Source of the DNA: DASWIG01 sp036397835
Lineage (GTDB): Bacteria; Acidobacteriota; Thermoanaerobaculia; Multivoradales; J023
Length of the DNA: 64,000 bases
Direction: 5' to 3'
Assembly (NCBI GenBank): GCA_036397835.1
Contig: DASWIG010000300.1
Span: 1-64,000 of the forward strand
This document shows positions 34,408 to 44,700 of the stretch, piece by piece (position 1 is the stretch's first letter; each line of letters opens with the position of its first letter). Both the position numbers and the translations under genes were made by a program. The notes under the pieces were generated by a model. It had not been told where the DNA came from. It ran no database searches and saw only the letters and a program-made list of their open reading frames with translations.

Positions 34408-35882
34408 CGACTCGCTCCTTTCTGAAGAGCATGCACGTCTTGTCTTCCGGTCCTGAGACCTCGCAACCGCTGGACGTTGGCCTGCCGCAGCTTCGTCGCC
34501 GCCTCCTGTTCGCGCTGGCGGCGGCCGTGCTCGAGGTCCTCGAGCACGGCGGCAAGGTCTTGACGGGGCCGCTCGGCGAAGGCGTCGAGGACGGTCGAGA
34601 GATCGCCGAGGAGCTGCCCCACCCGGCCGGCGCTGAACCGGGAGCGGTCGAAGTTCAGGATCAGGATCAGCTCCTCCTCCGGCTCCGCCTCGAGCGTGAG
34701 GGGATAGTTGGTCGAGCCGCCGCGGAAACGGGCGTGGGCGACCCTCAGAGCGCCGGCCTCGGCGTCCGGCGCCGCCAGCGCCGGGCCGTTCTGGAAGGCG
34801 AGGAACGTCGAGAAGAGGGGGCGCTCTCGAGGCAGCTCGCTCCAACCCTGGACGTCGATCAGCGGGCAGAACTCATACTGCCGGATCGCGAGCTGAGCGT
34901 CCTGGAGCTGGCGCAGCCAGTCGAGAAGCGCTCGCCGCGGCTCGACGCGCGCCCGCACCGGCACGGCGTTGACGAAAGGGCCGACCGTCCATTCGACGCC
35001 CGGCAATCCGGGGGGCCGCCCGGAGACGGCGGCCCCGAAGACCACGTCGTCGCGGCCGCTCGTCTGAGCGAGAACCAGCGCCCAGGCTCCTTGGACGAGG
35101 GTGTTGAGGGTGAGCCGGTGCCGGCGCGCCAGCTCGCGCAACGCGCTCGTCCGTCGTCGCGAGAGCTGGATCCGCCGCGCGTCGACGCCGTCGCCCGCCG
35201 CGTGCGAGCCGCGGTCGGGCTCGCGGTCGGCCGGCAGAGGAGTGGGAGCGCGAAAGCCGCGCAACGTGTCCCGCCAGAACGCCTCGGCGCCGCTCCCGGC
35301 TCCGTGGCGCGTCCAGCCGCGCAGCCATTCGATGTAGCCGCGGAAGCTCGGCGCGGGCGGGAGCCGCGCCTCTTCGCCGCCGGTCAACGCCTGATAGAGC
35401 CGGAGCAGCTCGCGGACGACGATCGCCTCCGCCCAGCCGTCCATGATCAGGTGGTGGAAGCTCCACAGCAGGTCGCAGCGGTCGAAAGCCAGCTTGCACA
35501 GAACGAGACGCGTCAGCGGCGCCCGGTCGAAGCGGAAGCCCTGCTCGCGGTCCGCTTCCAGCAGCCGGGTCCAATCGTGTTGCTGATCGGCCGCGGAGCG
35601 ATCGCTCCAGTCGAGCTCCCGGACCGGCAGCTTGACGTCGCGCAAGACGACCTGGACCGCCTCGTCGAGACCCTCCCAGGCGAAGGCGGTCCTGAAGATG
35701 GCGTGCCGATCGACGAGCGCCTGCGCCGCCCGGAGGAAGGCGAGACGATCGAAAGGGCCTTCCAGCGAGCAGGTGAACTGCGAGGTATACAGCCCCGGCC
35801 GCGGATGGAGGAGCCCGTGGAAGAGGATGCCGTGCTGGAGCGGCGACGGGGGATAGACGTCTTGGATGTCTTCTCGGTGCAT
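34404..35882 (-). CDS. Stand-alone NRPS condensation domain
   Basis: A 492-aa single C domain. It opens with DVYPPSPLQHGILFHGLL, typical of DCL or dual E/C type domains, and has an intact FHHLIMDGW and later NTLVQGAWALVLAQTSGRDDVVFG. The last ~50 residues are a charged helix rich in Glu/Arg, a likely docking element. By position it joins the peptidyl-Asp of the upstream I-A-T protein to the amino acid of the first A domain downstream, whose gene overlaps it by an ATGA. No E domain precedes it, so if it really is DCL-type, D-configuration of the donor would need dual activity. Its stereochemical subtype is uncertain. Confidence 0.88.
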   Translation of the reverse strand: MHREDIQDVYPPSPLQHGILFHGLLHPRPGLYTSQFTCSLEGPFDRLAFLRAAQALVDRHAIFRTAFAWEGLDEAVQVVLRDVKLPVRELDWSDRSAADQQHDWTRLLEADREQGFRFDRAPLTRLVLCKLAFDRCDLLWSFHHLIMDGWAEAIVVRELLRLYQALTGGEEARLPPAPSFRGYIEWLRGWTRHGAGSGAEAFWRDTLRGFRAPTPLPADREPDRGSHAAGDGVDARRIQLSRRRTSALRELARRHRLTLNTLVQGAWALVLAQTSGRDDVVFGAAVSGRPPGLPGVEWTVGPFVNAVPVRARVEPRRALLDWLRQLQDAQLAIRQYEFCPLIDVQGWSELPRERPLFSTFLAFQNGPALAAPDAEAGALRVAHARFRGGSTNYPLTLEAEPEEELILILNFDRSRFSAGRVGQLLGDLSTVLDAFAERPRQDLAAVLEDLEHGRRQREQEAATKLRQANVQRLRGLRTGRQDVHALQKGASR

Positions 35883-35894
35883 CGTCTGTCTCCG

Positions 35895-38800
35895 TCAATC
35901 CTCGGCGCGGCCGACCTGGCCGGAGATCCGGCGCAGCACTTCCTCCGCCGCCGGGCCGAAGGCCTGGTCTACGGACTGCGGGACCCGGGCCGTGGCGGCG
36001 ATCGCCGCCAGCTCGGCGATCGTGGGATGGCGGAAGATCGCCATCGGCGAGAGCTCCAGCCTTCCCGTCTGATTGGCGCGGGCGGCGATCTGAATGCCGT
36101 AGACCGAGTCGCCGCCGAGCTCGAAGAAGTTGTCGTGCACGCCGATCCTCTCGACCCCCAGCACCTCGGCCCACAGGTCGGCGAGCATGGCTTCGGTCGA
36201 GTTCCTCGGCGCCACGAAAGGTCTTTCACCGTGGCGCCGGGCGACGTCGGGTGCGGGCAGCCGCCGCCGATCGACCTTGCCGTTGGGCGTCAGCGGCAGG
36301 GCGTCGAGGGCCACGAAGCTCGCCGGCACCATGAACTCGGGCAAGGTCGCGCGCAGGAAACGGCGCAGGGCGTCCACCGTCGGCTCGTCTTGCGCGGGCA
36401 CCCAATACGCCACCAGGCGAATCGCAGCAGGGGGAGCGTCGTGTGCCACGACCACGGCCTGCCGCACTCCGGGGTGAGCGTTCAGGCGCGCCGCGACCTC
36501 TCCTGGCTCGACCCGGAAGCCGCGTATCTTCACCTGCTGATCGATCCGGCCGAGGATCTCGAGCTGGTGGCCGGGCAGGTAGCGGACGTGGTCGCCGGTG
36601 CGATAGAGGCGCGCTCCGGGCGCGGCCGAGTACGGGTGGGGCACGAAGCGTTCCGCGGTCTCGCCGGGGCGGCCGAGATAGCCCCGCGCCAGACCCGGAC
36701 CGCCGATCAGGAGCTCGCCCGGCACGCCCACCGGCACCGGGCCGAAGCGCTCGTCGAGCGCCAGCGCCTGAGCTTGCGCGATCGGGCGCCCGATGGGCAC
36801 CGAGTGGGCCAACGTGAAGAGCTCAGGATCGGCGCCGCGGAGGCGGAAGGTGGTCGCCCCTACCGTGGCCTCGGTGGGGCCGTAATGGTTGATCACCTCG
36901 GGCGTGGCGGCGGCTTGCGCGAGTCGCTCCCGAAGCGCCGGCGAGAAGACCTCGCCGCCCAGGATCAGGAACTTTCGGGGCAAGACCTCGCCGGCGTTGC
37001 CGGCGGCGGCGAGCGCGGCGAAATGGGACGGGACGATCTTCAAGACGTCGATCCGGTGCTCGGCGACGTAGCTCGCGAAGGCTTCGGCGCCGGCGAGCAC
37101 CTCGCGCTCGACGAGGTGGAGGGTGCCGCCGCTGACGAGGGAGACGAAGACGGACGTGTTGCCGAGGTCGGCGGCGATGGTCGAGACCGCCGCGAAGCTC
37201 ATCGCCGGCGCCGCGCCGTCGGCTCCGAGGTCCAACAGCTCGCGGATCGTCTGCGCGTACTGAGCGAGCCCCTGATGGGTGATCGCCACCGCTTTGGGGC
37301 GTCCCGTCGAGCCGGAGGTGTAGATGACGTAGGCCAACGAGAGCGAGTCGGGCGCCGCTTCGACGGCAGGCTCGGATTTGCCCGAGCCCACCTCGGGAAC
37401 GGTAAGGTGGAGGTTCTCCGTTCCCAGGTCGGCAAAGAGATCGCTCAGGGTCTCGTCGGTGACGACCCGCGACACGCCGGCGTCCCGCAGCAGCTCGCGC
37501 AGCCGCTGCGGCGGGGTCTCGGGATCGAGGGGGAGATAGGCGCCGCCGGCCTTCAAGATGCCCAGCAGACCGGCGATGAGGTGGACCGAGCGCTCGGCGC
37601 ACAGGGCCACGATTTCCTGGGCCCGAAGCCCGCGCCGCCGGAGAGCCCGTGCCACCCCGTCGGCCCGCGCGTCGAGCTCCGCGTAGGACCACCGGCGCGC
37701 GCCGCAGACGACCGCCGGCCGACCGGGAAAGCGCGCGGCCGCGTCTTCGAAGAGGCGTACGACGTTCGTCCCGATGGGCCGGCCAGGCGGCGGTGGCGGC
37801 GGCTCGCAACTATCGATCCGGAGGTCGTCGAGGCGGGAATCCACGTGGGCGCAAGCGCTCTCGATCACCGCCTGGAAACCGGCTTCGATGCGGCGGGCGT
37901 CGTCCTCGGAAAAAAGCGCCGAGTCGTAGCGCAGCGCCACCGCCGGCGAGCCCCGCCGCAACGTCCAGCAGAGCTTGAGCTTGAAACGGTCGGGGTCGGA
38001 GCGCAGCTCCATGGGGACCAGGCAGGCCGCGCCGAGATCGACGGGGGCCGGCGTCGGGTACGCCTCGAACAGATAGGGGAGGGAGAACGTGCCGCCGCGG
38101 CAGAGCTCCTGCCATTCGCGATACTCCCCGAGCAGCGCCGCGGTCGCTCTCACCGTGTCCCGGAAGCGGTCCGCCTTGCGCAGGGGCTCGCTCAGGGGCA
38201 GGTATTTCGCGAACGGGCCGAGCGCGTCGGCGAGCTGCTCGCAGTAGCGGCCGTCGAAAGCCACGCCTACGGGAAGGTCCCAGCGGCGGCTGAAGCGGCA
38301 GAGCAAGATCCTCCAGCACGCAAGGAGAAAGGACTCGGGCCTCACCTCGAGCGCCTGCGCTCGGGAGAGGATGCTCTCGACGCGCTCGACTGAGAGGTCG
38401 AAGGGATGTTCCCGGGGCGTGAAGTCGCCGGCTCGAGGACGCTCGAAGAGGATGCGTACGTCCGCGGAATCGGCCGGTTGGCGCTGGTTCCAGAATCTGC
38501 GGCCGGCCGCCGCCGCGTCGTCCTCGAGCAGCTCGTGGAGGGCTTCGGAGACGTCGGCGAACTGCAAGGCTTCCTGGTGGCGCGTCCGTCCCTGCAGGCG
38601 GGCCAGGTAGGAGCGGCCGATTTCCGCCACCAGGTGGTTCAGCGTCGCCACGTCGGCGGCCAGCGACGGCAGGGTGAGGAAAACATGTCTCCGCTCCGCT
38701 GCCGCCGCCAGCGTCAGGCGGAGCAGCGGTCCGTGCTCGAGATCGAAAGGCTCCGCTCCGTCCTCGTGGGCGATCGACTCGAGGGCGCGTCGGCGAGCCT

Positions 38801-39083
38801 CCTCGTCGGCGGGGAGCTCGACGCGGCGCCAGCGCGGCTCGTCGCGTTCGGCGATGACCTGGAACGGCGTCTTGAATCCCCGCCTCGCGACGAAGCGGGT
38901 ACGAAGGATCTCGTGCCGCAGGACGACGTCCCGGACCGCTTGCCGCAACTGCGCTTCGTCCAGCTCGCCTTCGACCCGCCAGTGCGACTGCGCGCAATAG
39001 AGCGAGCCGGTGCTCGTCAGGTCCCAGAGATGGCCCTGCTCCGGGGACAGGCGAAAACCAACGATCGTGTCGACAGGCGCCAT
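35895..39083 (-). CDS. NRPS: I-A(Asp)-T
   Basis: A 1062-aa protein. The N-terminal ~440 residues are condensation-like but catalytically blank: the motif reads PSLAADV in place of HHxxxDG (codons at ~38648-38672). The A domain (~455-960) has AYVIYTSGSTGRPKAV, YRTGDHVRYL, QVKIRGFRVEPGEV and PLTPNGKVDRRRL. Its pocket DLTKIGHVGK is almost the aspartate code DLTKVGHIGK. T (~980-1045) has FFELGGDSVYGIQ. A blank C-like domain in front of an Asp-specific A domain, with a TauD gene directly upstream, is the arrangement expected for beta-hydroxyaspartate formation through an interface domain. A free C protein is encoded on each side. Confidence 0.9.
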   Translation of the reverse strand: MAPVDTIVGFRLSPEQGHLWDLTSTGSLYCAQSHWRVEGELDEAQLRQAVRDVVLRHEILRTRFVARRGFKTPFQVIAERDEPRWRRVELPADEEARRRALESIAHEDGAEPFDLEHGPLLRLTLAAAAERRHVFLTLPSLAADVATLNHLVAEIGRSYLARLQGRTRHQEALQFADVSEALHELLEDDAAAAGRRFWNQRQPADSADVRILFERPRAGDFTPREHPFDLSVERVESILSRAQALEVRPESFLLACWRILLCRFSRRWDLPVGVAFDGRYCEQLADALGPFAKYLPLSEPLRKADRFRDTVRATAALLGEYREWQELCRGGTFSLPYLFEAYPTPAPVDLGAACLVPMELRSDPDRFKLKLCWTLRRGSPAVALRYDSALFSEDDARRIEAGFQAVIESACAHVDSRLDDLRIDSCEPPPPPPGRPIGTNVVRLFEDAAARFPGRPAVVCGARRWSYAELDARADGVARALRRRGLRAQEIVALCAERSVHLIAGLLGILKAGGAYLPLDPETPPQRLRELLRDAGVSRVVTDETLSDLFADLGTENLHLTVPEVGSGKSEPAVEAAPDSLSLAYVIYTSGSTGRPKAVAITHQGLAQYAQTIRELLDLGADGAAPAMSFAAVSTIAADLGNTSVFVSLVSGGTLHLVEREVLAGAEAFASYVAEHRIDVLKIVPSHFAALAAAGNAGEVLPRKFLILGGEVFSPALRERLAQAAATPEVINHYGPTEATVGATTFRLRGADPELFTLAHSVPIGRPIAQAQALALDERFGPVPVGVPGELLIGGPGLARGYLGRPGETAERFVPHPYSAAPGARLYRTGDHVRYLPGHQLEILGRIDQQVKIRGFRVEPGEVAARLNAHPGVRQAVVVAHDAPPAAIRLVAYWVPAQDEPTVDALRRFLRATLPEFMVPASFVALDALPLTPNGKVDRRRLPAPDVARRHGERPFVAPRNSTEAMLADLWAEVLGVERIGVHDNFFELGGDSVYGIQIAARANQTGRLELSPMAIFRHPTIAELAAIAATARVPQSVDQAFGPAAEEVLRRISGQVGRAED

Positions 39084-39117
39084 GCTTCACCGTCCTTGCG
39101 TCAGTTTTTGACTTCCG

Positions 39118-40143
39118 TCAGCTTTCGAGATCTTCCCGGCGGCAGATCTCGCCCATGGCGACGGCCACCTTGCGCGGACCGACGAACGTATTCCTGGAGT
39201 GCGCCGTCAGCATGTTGTCGACCATCAACACGTCGCCTTGCTCCCAAGGGAAGGAGACCGCGAGCTGGTCGTAGAGACCGTTGACGACCTCGACGATCGC
39301 GTCGTCGATCGGCGTTCCGTCGCCGAAGCTGACGTTGCGGGGAAGGCGTTCGACCCCGAAAAGGTCTGCGAGAGATCGGCGCAGCCCTGCCGACAGGCAG
39401 GCCGGATGGTGCAACTGGATCTGATTGAAGAAGACGTGGTCGCCGGTCCGCGGATGCCGGGCGGTGCCCGGACCGCTCTGAGAGGTCCTGAGAAATCCCT
39501 CGCGGGTCCATTCGCAGGCCGTCCCGTTCTCGCGACAGATCTTCTCCACCTCGGCCCGGCTCTCGGTGCTGAAGAAGTCCTGCCAGCTTACGTCGAAGCC
39601 GTCCACGAAGTGGCGGACGTAGAGCAGGCCCTTGTCCGCGAAAAGGCTCCGTATCTCGCATGGCAGCGCCTCGTACATGGCCCGGCAATCGACGATGGGC
39701 GTTTCGCCGCCTTTCTGCGCGACCACGACGGAATAGAAAAGCTGCCGCATGGGCCAGCAGGGAGTATGGGCGGCCTCGTTGTGGAAAAGGATCCGCTGAT
39801 CGGCGGGATAGGGAGTCGATTGGTAGACCTGCTTTCCCTCCTGCTCGCGGGGAAGGTCGCCGTACTCGCTGTAGAGGTCGGAGCACAGGGCACGGGCGAA
39901 GCGTTCGAACTCCGCGATCGAGCCGAGGTCGAAGCGTCTGAAGAGCACCCCGCCGTGCGACGAGAGTCGATCCTCGACCCATGGCCTGTTTTGCTGCGCC
40001 CATGCGACAGCTTCGAGGTCAGGGGCTTCCGGCTCGACCACCAGCGGCAGACGGTGGTCATTCAAGAGTCGCGTCCTCACGACCGCGGAGGCACTGAGAT
40101 CGATGGCCTTCCTGCTTCGAATCTTGAGTGTCTTGGTGCCCAT
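39118..40143 (-). CDS. TauD-like Fe(II)/2OG oxygenase, candidate aspartyl beta-hydroxylase
   Basis: A 341-aa oxygenase. Ligands are H121-N-E123 (ILFHNEAAHTPCWP) and H315 (DNMLTAHSRNTF), with GPRKVAVAM after it. Compared with the other four TauD domains it differs most: HSR instead of HGR at the distal His, FFNQIQLHHPACL in place of the WFNHxxFFHV block, and QSTPYPADQ in place of TSTxxPxxx. It therefore probably serves a different residue. It lies immediately upstream of the Asp-specific I-A-T gene (34 nt gap), making Asp-S-T its best candidate substrate. The start at 40143 has GGAGA close by and a 20-nt gap to the free C gene. Confidence 0.85.
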   Translation of the reverse strand: MGTKTLKIRSRKAIDLSASAVVRTRLLNDHRLPLVVEPEAPDLEAVAWAQQNRPWVEDRLSSHGGVLFRRFDLGSIAEFERFARALCSDLYSEYGDLPREQEGKQVYQSTPYPADQRILFHNEAAHTPCWPMRQLFYSVVVAQKGGETPIVDCRAMYEALPCEIRSLFADKGLLYVRHFVDGFDVSWQDFFSTESRAEVEKICRENGTACEWTREGFLRTSQSGPGTARHPRTGDHVFFNQIQLHHPACLSAGLRRSLADLFGVERLPRNVSFGDGTPIDDAIVEVVNGLYDQLAVSFPWEQGDVLMVDNMLTAHSRNTFVGPRKVAVAMGEICRREDLES

Positions 40144-40163
40144 GGTTTTCTCCGGAGGGGACG

Positions 40164-41711
40164 TCAAAGTTGAACGGGTTTGCGGCGAGCGGTCTGCAAC
40201 CGCTCCTTGCGTAGCGACTTCTCGTGTCTTGCATGCCTTTGCCGCTCGGCCGCAGCGCGACGCAGCACCGCCCCGATGCTGGCCGCGGGTTCGCTGGCCG
40301 CGATCTCGAGGATGGCGCGGTAATCGGCGAGCCAGGACCGCACCGACGACGCGTGGAAAAGGTCGGCGTTGTAGGTGCAGTGCACGCGCAGCGCGTCGCC
40401 GGCGACGACCAAGTTCCAAAAAGCGTCGTATCGTGCCGGCGGCGATGGCTCGGCTACCACCGCGACGCGCAGGTCGTCCCACTCGAGCTCGGCCGCCGCC
40501 GCCTCCAGATTGAAGATGACGGAAATCAACGGTGGACGGCTCGGGTCGCGGCCGATCTTGAGCTTTCGGATCAGTCTTCCGATGTGGACGTCGTCGTGCT
40601 CGAATGCTCGCAGCAGCTCGCTCTTGGTGGCGTCGACGACCTCGCGAAAGCTCTTCCTCGGATCGATCTCCAGCCGTAGCGGCAGCGTCTGGATGGCAAG
40701 GCCGAAGAGATGCGGACCGGCGTCCAAGGCGCGTTGAGCCGAGTGCACGCCGAGAACGAAATCCGTCCGACCCGTCAGGTGATGGACGAGGATCTCGAAG
40801 GCGGCAAGGAGCGTCATGAAGAGCGTCGCCTGGGCCGCCGTGCTGGCGGCGCGCAGGCGCGCGCCGAGCTCGGCGCCGAGCTCGGCCCGCGCACGCTCGC
40901 CGCGATAGGTCTGAATCGGCGGCCGGCCACGGTCGATCGGCAGCTCGAGGGGGGCGGGGGGGCGTGCCAGCTTGCGCAGCCAGAATCGCTCCGCCGCCTG
41001 CGCGCTCGGCCGCCCTGCGCCGTCGGCGAGCAGTCGGCCGTAAGCGCTGAAGGCGACGGGCGCGGGCAGCGCGCACGGCGTGCCGTGCCGCTCGCTGCGG
41101 TAAATCTCGGGCAGCTCCGCCAGCAGCACGCCGAGCGAGCGGCCGTCGCAGACGAGGTGATGGATGACGAGGAGGAGCAGGTGGCGCTCGCCGGCCAGGC
41201 GCAGGAGGGCGACGCGCAGCAGGGGGCCGAGGACGAGGTCGAAGGGGCGGCGCGCCGCCGCCGACGCCAGCGCCAAGGCGTGCCGCTCGGTGCCGGCGCC
41301 GGCGAGGTCGATCAGGGGAACCTCGATCGACGCCTCGCGAGAGATCCGCTGCTGCCGGCCGTCGATGTCGAAGGCGGTGCGCAGCGCCTCGTGCCGCGCC
41401 ACCAGCCGGCGCCAGGTGCGCCGCAGAGCCGCGACGTCGAGGGGCCCCGACAGGCGCAGGATGAGCGTCTCGTTGTAGGCCGCCGAGGCGTCGGGGCCGA
41501 GCCGCGTCACCGCCCAGAGCCCGCGCTGGGATTCGGTCATCGGCGCCGTGAGCGCCTCCTCCGGCGCCAGCGCCGGGGCGCCGGCTCGTGAGCCGCGCGC
41601 TTCTTCGAGAAGCTCCAACTGCAGCCGCAGGATCCCTAGCTGCCGTGTGATGACGCGGGCCAGGATCTCGTCGCGGTGCGCGTTGGTGGCTGCCGGATGT
41701 CGCTCGTTCAC
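40164..41711 (-). CDS. Stand-alone NRPS condensation domain
   Basis: A 515-aa C domain. Residues ~1-55 are an extra helical segment (ARVITRQLGILRLQLELLEEARG) that resembles the DVMTRQLELLRAAGKES linker in the KS-AT-ACP-AMT-C protein. The C domain begins MTESQRGLWAVTRLG and has IHHLVCDGRS and a typical C-terminal half (LFMTLLAAFEILVHHLTGRTDFVLG). It resembles the C domain at the end of the PKS-aminotransferase protein (both read xSQ..LW and then NETL.LR), so the two probably share origin. It should join the residue of the methyltransferase-containing module to Asp. It starts with GTG, seven bases after GGAG and 23 nt after the upstream stop. Confidence 0.88.
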   Translation of the reverse strand: MNERHPAATNAHRDEILARVITRQLGILRLQLELLEEARGSRAGAPALAPEEALTAPMTESQRGLWAVTRLGPDASAAYNETLILRLSGPLDVAALRRTWRRLVARHEALRTAFDIDGRQQRISREASIEVPLIDLAGAGTERHALALASAAARRPFDLVLGPLLRVALLRLAGERHLLLLVIHHLVCDGRSLGVLLAELPEIYRSERHGTPCALPAPVAFSAYGRLLADGAGRPSAQAAERFWLRKLARPPAPLELPIDRGRPPIQTYRGERARAELGAELGARLRAASTAAQATLFMTLLAAFEILVHHLTGRTDFVLGVHSAQRALDAGPHLFGLAIQTLPLRLEIDPRKSFREVVDATKSELLRAFEHDDVHIGRLIRKLKIGRDPSRPPLISVIFNLEAAAAELEWDDLRVAVVAEPSPPARYDAFWNLVVAGDALRVHCTYNADLFHASSVRSWLADYRAILEIAASEPAASIGAVLRRAAAERQRHARHEKSLRKERLQTARRKPVQL

Positions 41712-41734
41712 GTTCGTTCTCCCCGATCGTGGTT

Positions 41735-44700
41735 TCAGGACTCGGCCCTTGCGAGCTGACCGAGGATCCTGTCGAGCTGTGGCGCCCCGAGCTGCTCGGA
41801 GGAAGACCCTTCAGCAGCCTCGCCGTGGGCAACCGCGTGCTCCCACTCGCCCTCGACCACGGCCGCCAGCTCGGCGATGGTGGGGTTCTGGAAGACCTCC
41901 ATGGGCGGCAGGCGCAAGCCTTTCTCGTGGGCTCGGGCGGTGATCTGGATGCAGAGGATGGAATCCCCGCCGAGCTCGAAGAAATTGTCGTGGCGGCCGA
42001 TCTTTTCGACCCGGAGGACTTCCTGCCAGATTTCCGCGAGCAACCGTTCGCGCGGCGTCGCGGGGGGCACGAGCTCGACGTCGAGGTGAGGCCGCGCTGC
42101 GTCCGGCCGGGGGAGTGCGCCGAGGTCGAGCTTCCCGCTGGGCAGAACCGGCAGGCTTTCGAGCTCGACCACCGCGGCGGGCAGCATGTACTCGGGCAGG
42201 CGTGGGCGAAGATGGCGGTGGATCTCACTCGTGGTGAGCATCCCCGTGACCGGCGGCGACTCGAGCATGGCGTCGCTCTCGATCGCGCGGCCCCGGCGCA
42301 GCGCGAAGACGTTGAAGCGGTCGGTGCCGCGGAGGTTCTCATCCTGATCGACGGCGGCGTCGAACCCGCGAGCGTCGAGGAGGGCGAGGACCTCGTCGAC
42401 CTGCCGGCGTCCGTCGCCGAGCTCGAGATCGTGGACCTCGAGGACGATCTGATCGATCTTCGGCCAGTCCTCGGCGTCGATGCCGCGCAGGACGTCCGCC
42501 TCCGACCGCTGGACGTCGAGCTTGAGCAGGTGGATGCGATCGACGCCCTCTTCTCTCATGACGGTGGAAAGACGGCGCAACCGGCAGTCCAGCGATTGCG
42601 GGGTGAAGCGCTCCCGCAGCAGGGTCTCGGCCTCCGGCGCCAGCCCGAGCCGGCCCAACGCCTGCTGCTCGTTTGCCATGTAGGTCTTGAGAAAGACGAT
42701 GTCTTCCTGCGCATCGGCGTAAGCGGCAAGGCCGGACATCACGGTGTAGCGGGGATAGAAAGTGAAGGTTTCCGTCCGGTCGCGGTCGGAGAGACCGAAC
42801 GGGAAGACGCGGACGTTGGGCCCGTAGAGCTCGACGTTGAGGGCGAGCGTCGCGAAAAGCGGCGCGATCGGCTCGAAAGCCAAGACCCGAGCCGTGGGAT
42901 AGTGGGTGCTGAGGAAAAGTGAGAACATGCCGACGTTGGCGCCGACGTCGAAGACGCAGGCCGCTGCGGGCAACCGGATGCCGTGGCGCAGATAGGTCCG
43001 GCGCTCGAACATCTCCGCGTAGAGAGGATCGGTCTCGATCTTGTCGTGATGGACGATCGCCATGCCGTTGGGGAGGGCGTATCGGGAGCGCCCTCCGGCG
43101 AGGGAGGCGTAGCGCCTGCGCGCCACCACGTAGGCGGCCAGGCGCCGTTGCCCGTCAGGCTCGTCGTAGGCCGCGGCCACCGCTCGCTCGACGCCGGGGT
43201 GGGTGGCCAGCGCGGCCTCCACCTCGGAGGGATCGATGCGAATGCCGTGGATTTTGAGCTGGCGGTCGCGGCGGCCGAGGAATTCCAGCTTGCCGCCGGC
43301 GTGATGGCGGGCCAGATCGCCGCTGCGGTAGAGGCGTGCTCCGCGCGCGTCGGCGAACGGATCGGGAACGAATCGCTCGGCGGTCGCCCGCGGGCCGTGG
43401 AGATAACCGTCGGCGAGCCCGGCGCCGCCGATCGCGATCTCTCCGGCGACCCCGAGCGGCACCGGCCGCAGCGCGCCGTCCACCACGTAGATCCGGGCGT
43501 CGCCGCAGGGCCGGCCGAGCGGCACGAACGGCGCCTTGCGAGCCCGCTCGCAGGGCCAGCAGGTCACGTCGACGGTGGCTTCGGTCGGCCCGTACTGGTT
43601 GTAGAGCGTGCCGCCGAAGCGGGCGAGGACATCGTTGTGCAGGGCGACGGGAAGCAGCTCGCCGCCGGAGAAAAGGTAGCGCAGCTCGGCGCACGCCGCG
43701 AGCCCGGGGTCGCCGGCCACCAGCCGCAGCACGGTGGGTACGAAGTGTGCGACCGTGATCCGTTCGTCGCGCATCAGCGCGACGAGGGAGGCGGGCTCCC
43801 GCGTTGCGCCCGCGGCAGGCAGCACCAGGGTGGCCCCGGTCACCAGCGGAGCGAAGATCTCCCAGACCGAGAAGTCAAAGCCGATGGACGCCCCTTGCAG
43901 GACGCGGTCGGCGCTGGTCAGCGGGTAGACGGACTGTCCCCAGAGCAGCCGGTGGACGACGGCGCGGTGCGAGACCATGACGCCTTTGGGAGCGCCGGTG
44001 GATCCGGAGGTGTAGATCACGTAGGCGAGCTGGTCGGGCGACGCCGGCCGGCCGCCCAGCGGGGCGCGGCCTGGCGCGGCGGGCGCCGGCGCGTCGAGGA
44101 CGATGGCCTCGACGCCCTCGAGGGAGGGCGGGAGGTGCCGCCGCTCGGTGACGAGCAGGCGGGACCGCGCGTCTCGGAGCATGGCGAGCCACCGCTGGCG
44201 GGGAAGCTCCGCGTCGAGGGGCAGGTAGGCGCCGCCCGCCTTGAGGATGCCGAGGACCGCCGCCACCATGGCGGTCGAGCGATCCATGAGGAGACCGACC
44301 GGGACCAGGAGCTCGACGCCCCTGGCTCGGAGGCGGTGGGCGACGTTTTCGGCCCAGGCGTCGATCTCGGCGTAGGTCCAGCTCTTGCCGTCGTGGACGA
44401 CTGCCGGGGCCTCCGGCGTGCGCGCCACCTGCTCCTCGAACATCGCGTGGAGGCACCGGTCCGCGGCCGGCACCGCGGTCGCCGTGCGGTGGAAATCCAC
44501 GAGCAGCTCCCGGCGCTCTTCCTCTCCGAGGTATGCGAGATCCCGGAGCCTTGCCTGCGGATTCGCGACGGCGCTGGCCAGCAGGGCGAGAAGCGCCGCG
44601 CCCAGCTTCTCGGCGACGTCGGCCGAGACGGCTCCGCAGTCGTGCCACAGCTCGAGGTCGAGCGTCTCGTCGCCTTCGACGACGACGAGCTTCAGTCGGC

